This document shows positions 1 to 10,368 of a stretch of 64,000 nucleotides of DNA, piece after piece. Source of the stretch: Bacteroidota bacterium (GTDB taxonomy: Bacteria; Bacteroidota; Ignavibacteria; UBA10030). The notes under the pieces are model-generated. The model had not been told where the DNA came from, did not search any database, and worked only from the letters and a program-made list of their open reading frames with translations. The stretch's first letter is position 1. Each line of letters begins with the position of its first letter. Location: positions 42,291-106,290 of the forward strand of contig JAOAFT010000007.1 in assembly GCA_026416125.1 (NCBI GenBank), given 5' to 3'. The translations under genes and the position numbers were made by a program.

Positions 1-69
1 GGGGGCAAGAAGAAGCCATTCTCAGTGAGCGGTATGGTAGCCAACCTCGGTACATACCATCGATTTTGA
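1..69 (+). CDS. Possible C-terminal tail of an upstream gene (partial)
   Basis: Frame 1 is open from the window edge to a TGA at 67-69 and gives 22 residues ending in NLGTYHRF. The stop lies just before the Shine-Dalgarno sequence of the next gene, as expected for the end of an upstream gene in the same operon. Too little protein is present to name it. A second frame is also open here, but it runs deep into the next gene. Support is weak. Confidence 0.25.
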   Translation, partial: GGKKKPFSVSGMVANLGTYHRF

Positions 70-87
70 TTAATAAGGAGTTAATGG

Positions 88-726
88 ATGCGAAAAGCTG
101 TAATTGTCATATCGGCGTATCTTGCAACGCAAATGTTGTCAAATATAACAAGCTTGAAAATTATACTCTTCTTTGGATATTCAATGGATGCTGGGACCCT
201 AATTTACCCGTTAACGTTCACCATTCGAGATCTTGTTCATAAATTACTTGGTAAAAAGGTAGCACAAACAGTGATCATTGTTTCTGCTGTTGTGAATTTA
301 TGTATGGCAGTATTGCTTTGGACAGTGTCTATTATTCCAGGTGATCCAAGTGTTGGTCCACAAACAGCATTTGCAGAAGTACTCTCACCTGTATGGCGCT
401 TAGTCTTTGCATCAATATTGGCTATGGTCCTTTCAGAGCTTGTTGATACTGAAGTGTATCATCAATGGGTTTGCAGAGTTGGTATGAAACATCAATGGGC
501 TCGTGTTCTTGTAAGCAATTCTATTAGCATTCCTCTTGATAGTGTGTTGTTTGCATGGTTTGCGTTTGGTGGTGTACACAGTTCAGCTGTTGTGTGGGGA
601 ATAGTTATAAGTAATATCGGAGTGAAAGCAATTTCAACTTTTATCAGCATGCCGCTCATTTATACAGTACCAGAGAAGCGAGTTGAAATCGTAGAACACA
701 GCACAATTATTCCAACAACTGCTTGA
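88..726 (+). CDS. Queuosine precursor transporter (QPTR/YhhQ-type, COG1738)
   Basis: A 212-residue polytopic inner-membrane protein of the VUT/QPTR family, which imports queuosine precursors such as preQ0 or preQ1. Family-type signatures are visible: DAGTLIYPLTFTIRDL near residues 35-50, LSELVDTEVYHQW in the middle, and SNSISIPLDSVLF in the third quarter. These polar-bearing membrane segments are characteristic of the family. Length is normal. An AAGGAG sits about 7 bases before the ATG at 88; an out-of-frame ATG at 84 is not used. No preQ1 riboswitch is recognisable in the short upstream stretch. guaA follows 12 bases later, so the two are probably co-transcribed. The exact substrate cannot be read from sequence. 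Confidence 0.85.
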   Translation: MRKAVIVISAYLATQMLSNITSLKIILFFGYSMDAGTLIYPLTFTIRDLVHKLLGKKVAQTVIIVSAVVNLCMAVLLWTVSIIPGDPSVGPQTAFAEVLSPVWRLVFASILAMVLSELVDTEVYHQWVCRVGMKHQWARVLVSNSISIPLDSVLFAWFAFGGVHSSAVVWGIVISNIGVKAISTFISMPLIYTVPEKRVEIVEHSTIIPTTA

Positions 727-738
727 TAGTAAACAGCA

Positions 739-2283
739 ATGCGACACGGTGAAACAATACTTGTACTAGATTTTGGTTCGCAGTATACACAACTCATAGG
801 TCGTAGAATTCGAGAGCTAGGGGTATATTCAGAAATCCATCCATATACTTATGCGATTGACAATATCAGGCGAATCAATCCCATTGGTATTATTTTCTCG
901 GGAGGTCCTTCTAGTGTGTATGAAGCTCAGGCACCAACACCAGATCCGAGAATTTTTGACCTTGGTATACCTATCCTCGGAATATGTTATGGGTTGCAGC
1001 TCATCGCTGCTCAGTTTGGCGGTGTGGTTGATGCTTCAGCTCGTCGAGAATACGGGAAGGCCGATTTGTTTATTGACTCGTTTGAGGATCTTTTTGCCAA
1101 CATTCAATCACCGACTACAGTATGGATGAGTCATGGGGATTCTTTACAGTCTTTACCACCTGGTTTTGAAGTAATAGCTCACACGGTAAATGCACCAATA
1201 GCAGCGATTCGAAACTCGGAGAGAACAGTCTTTGGTGTACAATTTCATCCGGAAGTTGTGCATACAAACTCTGGAAAAGAAATACTTGCGAACTTTGCGT
1301 TTCGGATTTGTAAAGCTAGTGGTCAATGGACACCACGTTCCTTTATCGAGGATGCCATTCAAAGCATTCGGGAAACAGTAGGATCATCGCATGTTCTCTG
1401 TGCTTTAAGCGGTGGTGTTGATTCCTCTGTGTTAGCAGTACTACTTTCACGAGCAATTGGCGAACAACTCCATTGCATTCACATTAATAATGGCTTAATG
1501 CGCAAAAACGAAAGCGAGCAAGTGGTTGAAACGTTCCGGAATCACTTTCATATTCCATTAACGTACATCGATGCTACTGAGAGGTTTCTCCATGAACTCA
1601 AGGGGGTAACCGATCCGGAACAGAAACGAAAGGTTATTGGTCGACTGTTCATTGAGGTATTTGAAGAAGAAGCAAATAAACTCGTTGGGACTGTTGAATA
1701 TCTAGCACAGGGTACTCTCTATCCTGATGTTATTGAATCTGTTTCGTTCAAAGGTCCATCGGTAACGATTAAGAGTCACCATAACGTTGGGGGCTTACCC
1801 TCTACAATGAAGTTTAAATTAATCGAACCATTCCGTGAGTTGTTTAAGGATGAAGTACGAGCGATCGGAAGAGAATTAGGACTACCTGAAGAACTAATAG
1901 GGCGTCATCCGTTTCCAGGTCCTGGTTTAGCTGTGCGAATACTTGGGGAAGTCACAAAGGAAAAACTTGCACTCCTCCGCGAAGCCGATGCTATATTTGT
2001 TCAAGAACTTAAAAAGGCAAACCTCTATGATGAGATATGGCAAGCATTTGTTGTGTTGCTTCCTGTACGCTCAGTTGGTGTGATGGGTGATTGTCGGACA
2101 TATCAAAATGCAGTTGTACTCCGTGCAGTTACGAGTGTCGATGGAATGACGGCTGACTGGGCACGAATTCCAAGCCATGTTCTTGCAACAATTTCGAATC
2201 GAATTACAAATGAACTCAATGGAATTAATCGCGTTGTATATGATATAAGTTCAAAACCACCTGCTACCATTGAATGGGAGTGA
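739..2283 (+). CDS. guaA: GMP synthase (glutamine-hydrolysing)
   Basis: Converts XMP, glutamine and ATP to GMP in purine synthesis in the cytoplasm. The 514 residues are full length for the family. The N-terminal class I glutamine amidotransferase has nucleophile Cys83 in GICYGLQL and the His170/Glu172 pair in VQFHPEV. The ATP-pyrophosphatase P-loop SGGVDSS lies at 224-230. The C-terminal dimerisation domain contains [15 protein letters not shown] and ends in the typical IEWE. No catalytic residue appears to be missing. No strong Shine-Dalgarno precedes the ATG, which fits translation coupled to the transporter gene 12 bases upstream. Confidence 0.98.
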   Translation: MRHGETILVLDFGSQYTQLIGRRIRELGVYSEIHPYTYAIDNIRRINPIGIIFSGGPSSVYEAQAPTPDPRIFDLGIPILGICYGLQLIAAQFGGVVDASARREYGKADLFIDSFEDLFANIQSPTTVWMSHGDSLQSLPPGFEVIAHTVNAPIAAIRNSERTVFGVQFHPEVVHTNSGKEILANFAFRICKASGQWTPRSFIEDAIQSIRETVGSSHVLCALSGGVDSSVLAVLLSRAIGEQLHCIHINNGLMRKNESEQVVETFRNHFHIPLTYIDATERFLHELKGVTDPEQKRKVIGRLFIEVFEEEANKLVGTVEYLAQGTLYPDVIESVSFKGPSVTIKSHHNVGGLPSTMKFKLIEPFRELFKDEVRAIGRELGLPEELIGRHPFPGPGLAVRILGEVTKEKLALLREADAIFVQELKKANLYDEIWQAFVVLLPVRSVGVMGDCRTYQNAVVLRAVTSVDGMTADWARIPSHVLATISNRITNELNGINRVVYDISSKPPATIEWE

Positions 2284-2295
2284 TATGTTCAAACT

Positions 2296-3018
2296 ATGAT
2301 TGAATTAAAAAATGTTGTAAAAAAATTTGGTTCGTTCACCGCTGTCGATAGTGTAACATTGACGGTGCATGCAGGAGAATTCTTTGGATTTTTAGGACCA
2401 AATGGTGCTGGAAAAACGACGACGATTAAGATGATTGTAGGTCTCTTTACCCCAACATCAGGGGAAATCCTTGTTAACGGGTATAACATAGTTCATCAAC
2501 CTATCGAGGCTAAAAAGACGCTTGCGTATATTCCAGATCAACCGTACTTGTACGACAAGCTTACAGGTCGTGAATTTTTATACTTTCTTGGTGGATTATT
2601 CAATGTTTCAAAGGAAGTACTCCGCATTCGCATCGAGGAGCTCATAGACCATTTCGAAATTGGGACATGGATAGATCGCAGGATTGAGGATTATTCTCAA
2701 GGAATGCGTCAACGTGTTGTGATTGCATCGGCGTTACTCCATAAACCAAAGACAATAGTTATTGATGAGCCAATGGTTGGCTTAGATCCACGGAGTGCAA
2801 AGATTGTACGAGAGACGTTGCGAGAACAAGCACGTCAGGGGTGTTCAATATTTATGTCAACCCATAGTTTACCGATTGCTGAAGAACTCTGTGATCGAAT
2901 TGGAGTCATTCATCATGGTAAACTTATTTTCCATGGGACGCGGATGGAAATGCTAAGGAGTGATGGTATAGAGAAACGATCGCTTGAAGAAGTGTTTTTA
3001 CAACTAACCCAGGAATAA
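2296..3018 (+). CDS. ABC transporter ATP-binding protein
   Basis: A 240-residue nucleotide-binding subunit of an ABC-2-type exporter. Walker A is GPNGAGKTTT (about residues 34-43), the signature is YSQGMRQR rather than canonical LSGGQ, Walker B is IVIDEP followed by MVGLD, and the H-loop is STHSL. The SQGM signature is common in ABC-2 exporter ATPases. It begins 12 bases after guaA and ends 3 bases before the permease gene, so the two form a transporter pair. The substrate cannot be inferred. Confidence 0.9.
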   Translation: MIELKNVVKKFGSFTAVDSVTLTVHAGEFFGFLGPNGAGKTTTIKMIVGLFTPTSGEILVNGYNIVHQPIEAKKTLAYIPDQPYLYDKLTGREFLYFLGGLFNVSKEVLRIRIEELIDHFEIGTWIDRRIEDYSQGMRQRVVIASALLHKPKTIVIDEPMVGLDPRSAKIVRETLREQARQGCSIFMSTHSLPIAEELCDRIGVIHHGKLIFHGTRMEMLRSDGIEKRSLEEVFLQLTQE

Positions 3019-3021
3019 AGA

Positions 3022-4731
3022 GTGCGTTTATTTTTCCACATAGTAAAGTATAAAATTCTTTCATCCTTGAAATCTTCATTTGATTTTAGTTTTAGTTCCA
3101 CTGTGCGCAACCTTGGCTCAGCTCTTATGTATGGTACTTTTGCTTATGTTGCCTTTCGGTTTGCGTATGTGATTACAGACCTTATTATTACACAAACACA
3201 TGTAGGTGTGTACTTGTACCACCAGTTTATATCGATTTTATTATTCGTTTTCTTTGTTGCTGTCAACTTAGGGAACATCATTGTTGCATACGCTACTCTT
3301 TACAAATCACCAGAGGTGGGGTATCTTATGACGAAACCGTTACCTCATGCAACAGTGTTTCTCCTAAAATTTTTTGATAACTTTTTCTACAGTTCAACTA
3401 CATTGTTTCTTATGGGGTTTGCTGTACTTTTAGGATATGGATCTTTTTTTGGTCATTCCTGGCAATTTTATGTTAGTACCATGTTGTTTGTGTTCCTTCC
3501 CTTTATGTTACTCGCAGCATGTTTTGCCGTCATTATACTGATGGTTGTAATGAAGGTAACTGCTCGGTTTGGTTTTCGAACTGTAATGGCGGGATTGTTT
3601 CTTCTCTACTTTGTTTTCATTTTTCTCTTTTTCCGAGTTATGAATCCAATAAAGCTTGTAGAACAAATCCAATTTACATATCCTCATATCGATGAGTATT
3701 TAGCAGGTCTTTCTTTTGGTTTTCTCGATTACCTTCCCAATGCATTGGTTGCTCGCTATTTATATTATAGTGCTCTACAGAACTTTGAGTACGCAATACC
3801 ATACGGCGGTGTATTGTTCTCGTTTACTGTGATAATGGTGCTCGTTCTCTATAGTATTGGGAAGAAATATTACTACAAAAGTTGGTTAGTTTCGCTAGCA
3901 ATTCAACCATCAACACGACCACTTTATGGCCGTAAACGGTATCAGTGGTTCGATTTTCGTCGAAATAGTGTACTTCAACAACAAACAGAAGTACTCTTGA
4001 AAAAAGAGTTTCTTCTTTTCTTTCGTGAACCAAGCCAGTGGATCCATGCGTTAGTGATGATTGTCCTTGTTGGAATTTTTGTCATTAGTACGTCTCAACT
4101 CAATCTTAGCCTCAAGGCTCCAACAATGCAATTACTCACATACATGTCACTCTTTGCATTTTCTGGATTCATGGTAACTTCACTTGCTCTCCGATTTATT
4201 TTTCCTACTGTGGAACTTGAAGGGAAAGCATTATGGACAATACGAACCGCACCATTACACATGAGAAAGTGGGTGGTGGTAAAGTTGTTGTATTGGATAA
4301 TTTTTATTATAGCTATTGGAGAACTGATCGCAGTTGCAACACATATCCCGTTTCTCCGAGCACGTCTTGAGCCGCAACCATTGCTTCTGTGGATTGGTAC
4401 ATTTACAACGTTTTGGGTTGCAGTCACTGCAGTGTTTACTCATTTTGGATTTGGTGCATACTTTGCAAGGTATACTGAGAAAAATCCTATCCGCGCTGCT
4501 TCAACGCAAGGTGCTACACTAACATTTTTAGGAATGATGTTATACCTTATTGCTATTGTTCTTACGGTACTTATTCCTCTTTCAGGTTATTTTCAAGCTC
4601 TGTATCGAAAACATCTATTCGATCCAGTACTGTTCATCAATACCATTATCATAGTAGTTGTTCTATCATTCGGGATGTCTATTGGTAGTTTTTGTATTGG
4701 GTACCGTGCACTCCGAAGAGATTTTGTGTAA
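3022..4731 (+). CDS. ABC transporter permease (large, putative exporter)
   Basis: A 569-residue integral membrane protein with many hydrophobic segments, including ones near residues 30-50, 75-95, 130-160, 170-205, 255-275, 340-390 and 410-560. It has no soluble domain large enough to be an enzyme. GTG start at 3022, three bases after the stop of the ATPase gene, so the two are probably translated together. It resembles the long ABC-2-like exporter permeases of Bacteroidota/Chlorobiota, but I recognise no narrower family. An efflux role is inferred from its ATPase partner. Confidence 0.75.
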   Translation: MRLFFHIVKYKILSSLKSSFDFSFSSTVRNLGSALMYGTFAYVAFRFAYVITDLIITQTHVGVYLYHQFISILLFVFFVAVNLGNIIVAYATLYKSPEVGYLMTKPLPHATVFLLKFFDNFFYSSTTLFLMGFAVLLGYGSFFGHSWQFYVSTMLFVFLPFMLLAACFAVIILMVVMKVTARFGFRTVMAGLFLLYFVFIFLFFRVMNPIKLVEQIQFTYPHIDEYLAGLSFGFLDYLPNALVARYLYYSALQNFEYAIPYGGVLFSFTVIMVLVLYSIGKKYYYKSWLVSLAIQPSTRPLYGRKRYQWFDFRRNSVLQQQTEVLLKKEFLLFFREPSQWIHALVMIVLVGIFVISTSQLNLSLKAPTMQLLTYMSLFAFSGFMVTSLALRFIFPTVELEGKALWTIRTAPLHMRKWVVVKLLYWIIFIIAIGELIAVATHIPFLRARLEPQPLLLWIGTFTTFWVAVTAVFTHFGFGAYFARYTEKNPIRAASTQGATLTFLGMMLYLIAIVLTVLIPLSGYFQALYRKHLFDPVLFINTIIIVVVLSFGMSIGSFCIGYRALRRDFV

Positions 4732-4744
4732 ATATTTGTAGTTA

Positions 4745-6751
4745 GTGGCGTTCAAGAAACCTATGAGACAAAAACTTCACAAAATTATGAACCTTGTGTT
4801 GCTGAGTGTAATGCTCGGTGTTTCATGTTCCTCCCAACAGAGAGATTCAGTTCACTATGATTATGCTGTTGAACAAGCGTTTGTAAAAGCTCGCACGTTC
4901 TACGAGAGAGGAGTGTATGATAGTTCAGCGCTGGTTTTAACCCAATTGTTAAAGCAATACCCACGGAATCACCGAGCGACAGCAGCATATATCATGGGAG
5001 CAAAAGCATACTATCACCTCAATGAGTATCGGACTTCAATCCAACTCTTAAAAGATTTATTCGATCTTTACCCACAGTCGCTTTACTGTGCGGAAGGGTA
5101 CTATACACTGGGGTTGAATTACATCCAACTACGGCGGTACGACGATGCTGCACGTGCGCTAATACAAGCTATCGAGAGAACATCAAGTCACAAAATTCAA
5201 GACTATAGTACAAAAGCCCTCGAGTTTCTTTGCAATGAGAAATTAAGGTTCGATGAGCTTGAAGTACTTGAACACGAAACCAACCATGATTTTACTCGCT
5301 CGTGTGTACGCTACTATCTTGCAGAAAAGACATATCGGAATGGCAATGTACTTGGTGCCCAGCGATTACTAGAGTCTATTCTTGAGCTTCCACGTAAGAA
5401 TAAGTACGTACCCCAGGCGATCTCGTTTCTGGAGGCGATTCGGAAGCGTGGACTAGTGAAAATCGGCGTTGTATTGCCTTTGATGCTAAAATCAGAACGG
5501 CCATCTCTCAGAGAAATTGGAGTTGAATTCTTGGAGGGTATTCAGTGTGCAATTGAAGAGTATAACCGCAACGCACTCGTACACGTTACTTTGGAACTTC
5601 GGGATAGTGAACGAGATCCTACAGTTGCTGCTCGTCATGTTGCGGACCTTACAGCAGATGAAGCTGTAAGCGTTATCATTGGACCTATTTCAAGTAATGA
5701 AGTCATTGCAAGTGTTGGTATAGCGAATGAACGTGGTGTACCTCTCATCACCCCTACTGCAACAGCAAATGGTATTACAACGATTGGTCCATACATATTT
5801 CAGGCAAATCCCGATTACGAAGTACGAGGTCGAATAGCTGCCTACTATGCTTCAACGACTTTGCAAGCAAAGCGGTTTGCTGTCCTTGCACCGAACGATA
5901 ATATTGGCAAACAGCTTGTTGATGGGTTTCTTGCAGAAGTAAAAAAACAGGGTGGTACAATTGTCGCACAACAATGGTATGCACCAAATGCAGACGACGT
6001 CAGGAATGAACTCGAGTCAATCAGAAGAACAGCAATGGCACTCCAAGAGACAACGTACATCGACTTTAGTATGAAAATGAAGCGTTCACAAATTGAATCT
6101 CTTCAAAAACTTGTGGTATCTCATGCACTCCTTGATTCGGTGTTAGAACGTCAACGTGCAGTACCTGTTGAGCTCTTGTTGGGTCCACGAGGAAAGTATC
6201 TTGCCGATTCTTTAGGGTTACCAGTTGCAGTTGCAGTACCGAAATATGATAGTCTCCAGTATCCAGTAACTACCATCGATGCGATCTTCATTCCTATTAC
6301 CAATTCCGATGAAATCCCTATCATAAGTTCGCAATTGAAGTACTACAATATCCAAACTCAAATTCTTGGCACTGGTGATTGGTACGACATTAATGAACTT
6401 GATCAGAATAGACAATATACCGACGGTGTGATTTTCTTTGTCGATTCATACATTGATATGACGAGTCCGCAGTACCTGGAATTTGTGAATCGTTATAAAC
6501 AGAGTATGAAAGGAAAAGTTCCGACAACAAACACCATTATTGCGTACGATGTTACATCAATGGTACTCCAAACATTTCTTGAGGGATCGACACGCCGTGC
6601 CGATGTTGCTGTGTCATTGGCGCGGCGGACATACGATGGTATTCATAGTCGAATTGTCTTTTCGAAGAATCGTGTTAACTGTGCAATGAATATACTTCAA
6701 TATAAGAACCGCTCTTTACAACACTATGGGGTTGTACAACTACCTGAATGA
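4745..6751 (+). CDS. TPR plus type I periplasmic-binding (Leu/Ile/Val receptor-like) protein, probable lipoprotein
   Basis: 668 residues from a GTG at 4745; an ATG at 4763 would remove six residues. The N-terminus has a hydrophobic segment ending in GVSCSS, a weak lipobox. Residues about 40-230 are tetratricopeptide repeats, for example YYTLGLNYIQLRRYDDAARAL. From about residue 235 (VKIGVVLPLM) to the end there is a type I periplasmic-binding fold of the LIV-receptor class, with IIGPISSNEVIA and VPLITPTAT. The TPR-then-PBP1-fold order is that of LpoA, which activates a peptidoglycan synthase in gammaproteobacteria. Whether this protein shares that role or binds a ligand is unknown. No ABC permease for amino acids is adjacent. 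It overlaps radC by 4 bases. Confidence 0.75.
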   Translation: MAFKKPMRQKLHKIMNLVLLSVMLGVSCSSQQRDSVHYDYAVEQAFVKARTFYERGVYDSSALVLTQLLKQYPRNHRATAAYIMGAKAYYHLNEYRTSIQLLKDLFDLYPQSLYCAEGYYTLGLNYIQLRRYDDAARALIQAIERTSSHKIQDYSTKALEFLCNEKLRFDELEVLEHETNHDFTRSCVRYYLAEKTYRNGNVLGAQRLLESILELPRKNKYVPQAISFLEAIRKRGLVKIGVVLPLMLKSERPSLREIGVEFLEGIQCAIEEYNRNALVHVTLELRDSERDPTVAARHVADLTADEAVSVIIGPISSNEVIASVGIANERGVPLITPTATANGITTIGPYIFQANPDYEVRGRIAAYYASTTLQAKRFAVLAPNDNIGKQLVDGFLAEVKKQGGTIVAQQWYAPNADDVRNELESIRRTAMALQETTYIDFSMKMKRSQIESLQKLVVSHALLDSVLERQRAVPVELLLGPRGKYLADSLGLPVAVAVPKYDSLQYPVTTIDAIFIPITNSDEIPIISSQLKYYNIQTQILGTGDWYDINELDQNRQYTDGVIFFVDSYIDMTSPQYLEFVNRYKQSMKGKVPTTNTIIAYDVTSMVLQTFLEGSTRRADVAVSLARRTYDGIHSRIVFSKNRVNCAMNILQYKNRSLQHYGVVQLPE

Positions 6752-7479
6752 TAACAATGAAGAAACGAAGAAATGAGAACGCACATACCCCTGAACCGAC
6801 ATTCTATCGAACAACGATAAAAGAGTGGCCTCGCAGTGAGCGACCACGAGAAAAATTACTTCAAGTAGGTTCTCAGGCACTAAGCGATGCTGAACTTCTC
6901 GCAATTTTAATACGAACAGGTGTGAAAGGAATTACCGCTGTCGATATTGCTAAAAAACTCATTGCCGAGTCTCGAACCCTTCAAACCCTTGCGAAGCTGT
7001 CACCTCATGAATTGCAACGATTTGGACTAGGAATGAGCAAGGCTGTAACACTTGCCGCAGCGTTCGAGCTTGCACGACGGTTATCGCAGCAAGGTAGTGA
7101 TACACTCACTATTCATGGACCAGAAGATGTGGTTGCATTCATGTCGCCACTCTTACGCGACCTTCGCCAGGAGGAGTTTTGGGTTGTTCTCCTGTCTTCA
7201 TCGAATAGGGTGATTGATAGGAAAAGGATTACTGTTGGACTGTTAAATTCATCACTCGTGCATCCACGTGAATGTTACGCTGATGCACTTGTGCAACGTG
7301 CTGCATCAGTTATTTTTGTTCACAATCATCCGAGTGGAAATCCAGAACCAAGTAACGATGATATTGAAATTACAAAGCAACTATCCGATGCAGGGAAAAT
7401 CCTTGGGATAACACTCCACGATCATGTTATCATTGCTGGTTCTTTATATACAAGTTTAGCACAACGAAATATTGTATAA
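6748..7479 (+). CDS. radC: RadC family protein (JAB/MPN domain)
   Basis: A 243-residue RadC-like protein. The N-terminal helix-hairpin-helix-like region contains SDAELLAILIRTG. The C-terminal MPN/JAB domain carries the metal-binding HNHPSGNPEPSNDD. The ATG overlaps the previous stop (ATGA at 6748-6751), so translation is probably coupled; a second ATG lies three codons in. Despite the name, a role in DNA repair is not well established for the family, and the fold is that of a metallo-hydrolase. It is the last gene before a promoter-bearing gap. Confidence 0.92.
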   Translation: MITMKKRRNENAHTPEPTFYRTTIKEWPRSERPREKLLQVGSQALSDAELLAILIRTGVKGITAVDIAKKLIAESRTLQTLAKLSPHELQRFGLGMSKAVTLAAAFELARRLSQQGSDTLTIHGPEDVVAFMSPLLRDLRQEEFWVVLLSSSNRVIDRKRITVGLLNSSLVHPRECYADALVQRAASVIFVHNHPSGNPEPSNDDIEITKQLSDAGKILGITLHDHVIIAGSLYTSLAQRNIV

Positions 7480-7507
7480 AGGACGCATACTTAAGTACGA
7501 AGAATGG

Positions 7508-7536
7508 TTGACCTATGGTTGAAAATGAAATATATT
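7508..7536 (+). promoter_or_regulatory. Sigma-70-type promoter of the PAS kinase gene
   Basis: TTGACC at 7508-7513 and TATATT at 7531-7536 are separated by 17 bases. The match lies in the 138-base gap after radC, about 80 bases before the kinase ATG at 7618. Both elements differ little from the TTGACA/TATAAT consensus. Predicted from sequence only. Confidence 0.55.
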
Positions 7537-7617
7537 GTATAAAGTAAATCAACATTCCTTCAGAATTTAAACTATTGGGGTGAAACGGTTTTTGTACATC
7601 AACGGACTCCATTTCCA

Positions 7618-10332
7618 ATGAAAAGAACAGAACCAAGAAAGAAATCCATAGAGGTAAAAAGTTCAAAAGCAAGCGTTGGGTCACAGAAGAAGCTCGAAGC
7701 TTATAAACTCCAATATCAAACTCTTACGGAACATGCACCTGTCGGAATTTTCCGAACAGATCCATCTGGTTCCACTACCTACGTGAATCCAAAATGGACA
7801 GAAATTGCTGGTATAAGTGCTGAAGAGGCACTGGGAACAGGGTGGTACAAAGTTGTTCATCCGGATGATTTTAAACGAATATGTCTAGATTGGGAACAAC
7901 GAGCAAAACTGGGAGAAGTTTCATCTGCTGAATATCGATTTCTTCGACCCGATGGTACAATTCGTTGGGTGCTAGGAAAAGCAGTACCAGAAAAAGATGC
8001 AAACGGAAATTTACTCGGTTACGTTGGAACTATTACTGATATAACAGAACTTAAACATACGGAAGAAATTTTACAACGGTTTTCTAAACTTCTTCAAGGG
8101 TCTGAAAAGGTTGCTCGGTTAGGATACTTTGAGTACGATTTCCAAAAAGGGTTTACTAATTGCTCAGAATCGTTCTATGAGATCCTTGGAATACAAAAAG
8201 ATTCACTGAAACATATTTCGGATTGGGATTTTTGTGCACATCCCAATGATAGTCGAGTAATACAAGAATTTTACAAGAAAGTATTTCGTATTGGTGGGTA
8301 CTATGAACGCGAATACCGCATTCATCGTCAGAGTGATGGTGCAATTCGCTGGGTTCGAAGCGCTGGATTCGTAGAATTAGACAAAGGGGGAAAACCTCAC
8401 AGAGTACTTGGTTTTTTCCAAGATATTACTGAACAAAAACTTCAACAAGAGGACCTTCTTCGACGTCAAGAACAGTTTCAACAGCTCTTTAATAATATGG
8501 CAGAAGGGGTTGCACTCCATGAATTAATTTACGATCACAATGGTACTCCCATAGATTATAAAATTCTAGGGTGTAATCCAGCGTATGAGCGGATACTTGG
8601 AATTTCTGCAGATAGTGTATGTAATAGGTATGCAACAGAGGTTTATAAGGTAGAAAAAGCACCGTTTCTCGATGAATACGCAACTGTCGTCAATACAAAG
8701 ACTACAAAGCAGATGGATGTATACTACCAACCAATGAAGAAACATTTTCACATTTCCGTTATTCCTTGGAATACACATGGCTTTGCGACGATTTTTTTTG
8801 ATATAACTGAACAAAAAGAAGCTGAGCGTATTCTTCGAGAAAGTGAACAACGCTACCGCTCGCTCTTTGAAAATGCGATTGAAGGATTATTCCGATTAAC
8901 CAGTAACGGTACGATAGAAGCTGTTAATCCGGCATGTGCAAAAATTTTTGGTTATGCTACTCCTAGCGAGATGAAACTAGCAATTACCGATATAGGTTCA
9001 CAACTATTTGTACGAAAGAATGATTATGAAACACTGTGCTCTCAGATACAACAATACGGAGAAATAAAAGATTTTACACTCGAAGTACAGCATAGAACAA
9101 AGCAACGAGCATGGATCAAGCTTAACGTGAAAGCAGTAAAAGATGCAAGTGGAACTATCATTCACTATGAAGGTAATATTGAGGATATTACAGAGAAGCG
9201 TCGCATTGAGGAACAATTCCTTGAAGCACAGAAGATGGAAAGTGTTGGTACCCTAGCAGGAGGTATTGCACACGATTTTAATAATATTCTTGGGATCATT
9301 CTAGGATACGTTACACTTTTAAGGAATGAGTCGCTTCCGCGTGAAAAAGTACTTGAATGCCTAAATACAATCGAAAAGAACATCGAACGTGGTGCAACCT
9401 TGGTACGGCAAGTGCTTACCTTTGCACGGAAGGCAGAGGTTGTTCTTCAGCCGTTAAATGTTAATGATGCACTCACCGATTTAGCAGAGATGCTAGGGAA
9501 AACATTCCCCAAAACAATTGACATTGTTCTGCAACTCGAACGTTCAATTCCTGTGTTAGAAATGGATCATACGCAATTCAACCAAATTATACTGAATTTG
9601 TGCGTCAATGCACGCGATGCTATGAATGACCAAGGTACTTTGACTCTCGCAACAAAACTTGTAAGTGGCAAGGAGTTGGAGCATCGTGATCCTTCCCTTA
9701 TTCACTCAACATTCCTACGTGTTAGTGTTTCCGACACTGGAATGGGGATACCAGCGAATATTCGTGATAAGATTTTCGAACCCTTTTTTACAACGAAAGA
9801 AAAAGGGAAAGGAACAGGATTAGGTCTCTCAGTTGTTTACGGTGTTGTGAAATCACACAATGGGTATATTGAGATTCAAACATCCTTAGGGAAGGGAACG
9901 ACGTTCCATCTCTATTTCCCTGTAACGAATCGATCTGATGTGACGCTATCAAATAAGCCTCTGGTTGAATCCTCCGTGCTTGGTGGCGATGAAGTAATAT
10001 TGTTGGTAGAAGATGAAAAGGAATTCCGTACTATAACAAAACAGATACTTGAATCAGCAGGGTATACAGTCCTCACGGCAAACGATGGTGTTGTTGCAAT
10101 GCAGATGCTCGAAATCAGCGGTGACCGAGTTGATCTTCTTCTTACAGATATTAATATGCCACGTCTTTCAGGGCTTGATGTTGTTGCGAGTGTACGTGAA
10201 TCGTACCCACATATCAAAATTTTGCTGACGAGTGGTTTTGTCACTGATGAATATCGTGAGGAACACTTCATCCAAAAACCTTTCACCCGAGAGCAACTCC
10301 TTCGTAAAGTACGTCAAGTGTTGGATTCCTAG
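7618..10332 (+). CDS. Multi-PAS hybrid sensor histidine kinase with receiver domain
   Basis: 904 residues with no membrane segment, so probably a cytoplasmic sensor. Four PAS-type domains occupy roughly 32-146, 158-276, 285-400 and 410-528; the first, second and fourth end in the typical DITE linker of PAC motifs. The kinase H-box GGIAHDFNN places the phospho-His at 552. The HATPase has N-box [17 protein letters not shown], and [13 protein letters not shown] receiver domain starts near 792 (ILLVEDE), with phospho-acceptor Asp844 in LLTDINMP. No separate response-regulator output gene is adjacent, so the target of the phosphorelay is unknown. Fourfold PAS suggests integration of several small-molecule or redox cues. 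Confidence 0.93.
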   Translation: MKRTEPRKKSIEVKSSKASVGSQKKLEAYKLQYQTLTEHAPVGIFRTDPSGSTTYVNPKWTEIAGISAEEALGTGWYKVVHPDDFKRICLDWEQRAKLGEVSSAEYRFLRPDGTIRWVLGKAVPEKDANGNLLGYVGTITDITELKHTEEILQRFSKLLQGSEKVARLGYFEYDFQKGFTNCSESFYEILGIQKDSLKHISDWDFCAHPNDSRVIQEFYKKVFRIGGYYEREYRIHRQSDGAIRWVRSAGFVELDKGGKPHRVLGFFQDITEQKLQQEDLLRRQEQFQQLFNNMAEGVALHELIYDHNGTPIDYKILGCNPAYERILGISADSVCNRYATEVYKVEKAPFLDEYATVVNTKTTKQMDVYYQPMKKHFHISVIPWNTHGFATIFFDITEQKEAERILRESEQRYRSLFENAIEGLFRLTSNGTIEAVNPACAKIFGYATPSEMKLAITDIGSQLFVRKNDYETLCSQIQQYGEIKDFTLEVQHRTKQRAWIKLNVKAVKDASGTIIHYEGNIEDITEKRRIEEQFLEAQKMESVGTLAGGIAHDFNNILGIILGYVTLLRNESLPREKVLECLNTIEKNIERGATLVRQVLTFARKAEVVLQPLNVNDALTDLAEMLGKTFPKTIDIVLQLERSIPVLEMDHTQFNQIILNLCVNARDAMNDQGTLTLATKLVSGKELEHRDPSLIHSTFLRVSVSDTGMGIPANIRDKIFEPFFTTKEKGKGTGLGLSVVYGVVKSHNGYIEIQTSLGKGTTFHLYFPVTNRSDVTLSNKPLVESSVLGGDEVILLVEDEKEFRTITKQILESAGYTVLTANDGVVAMQMLEISGDRVDLLLTDINMPRLSGLDVVASVRESYPHIKILLTSGFVTDEYREEHFIQKPFTREQLLRKVRQVLDS

Positions 10333-10368
10333 TCGTACAGTGTAAATTTTGCAACACGCATAAACTCT

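Noticed and set aside
3..239. Long open frame 3 at the left edge as the upstream gene
   Set aside because: It runs 150 bases into the transporter gene, which has clear family motifs, so it is a shadow. Frame 1 with TGA at 67-69 is the better tail.
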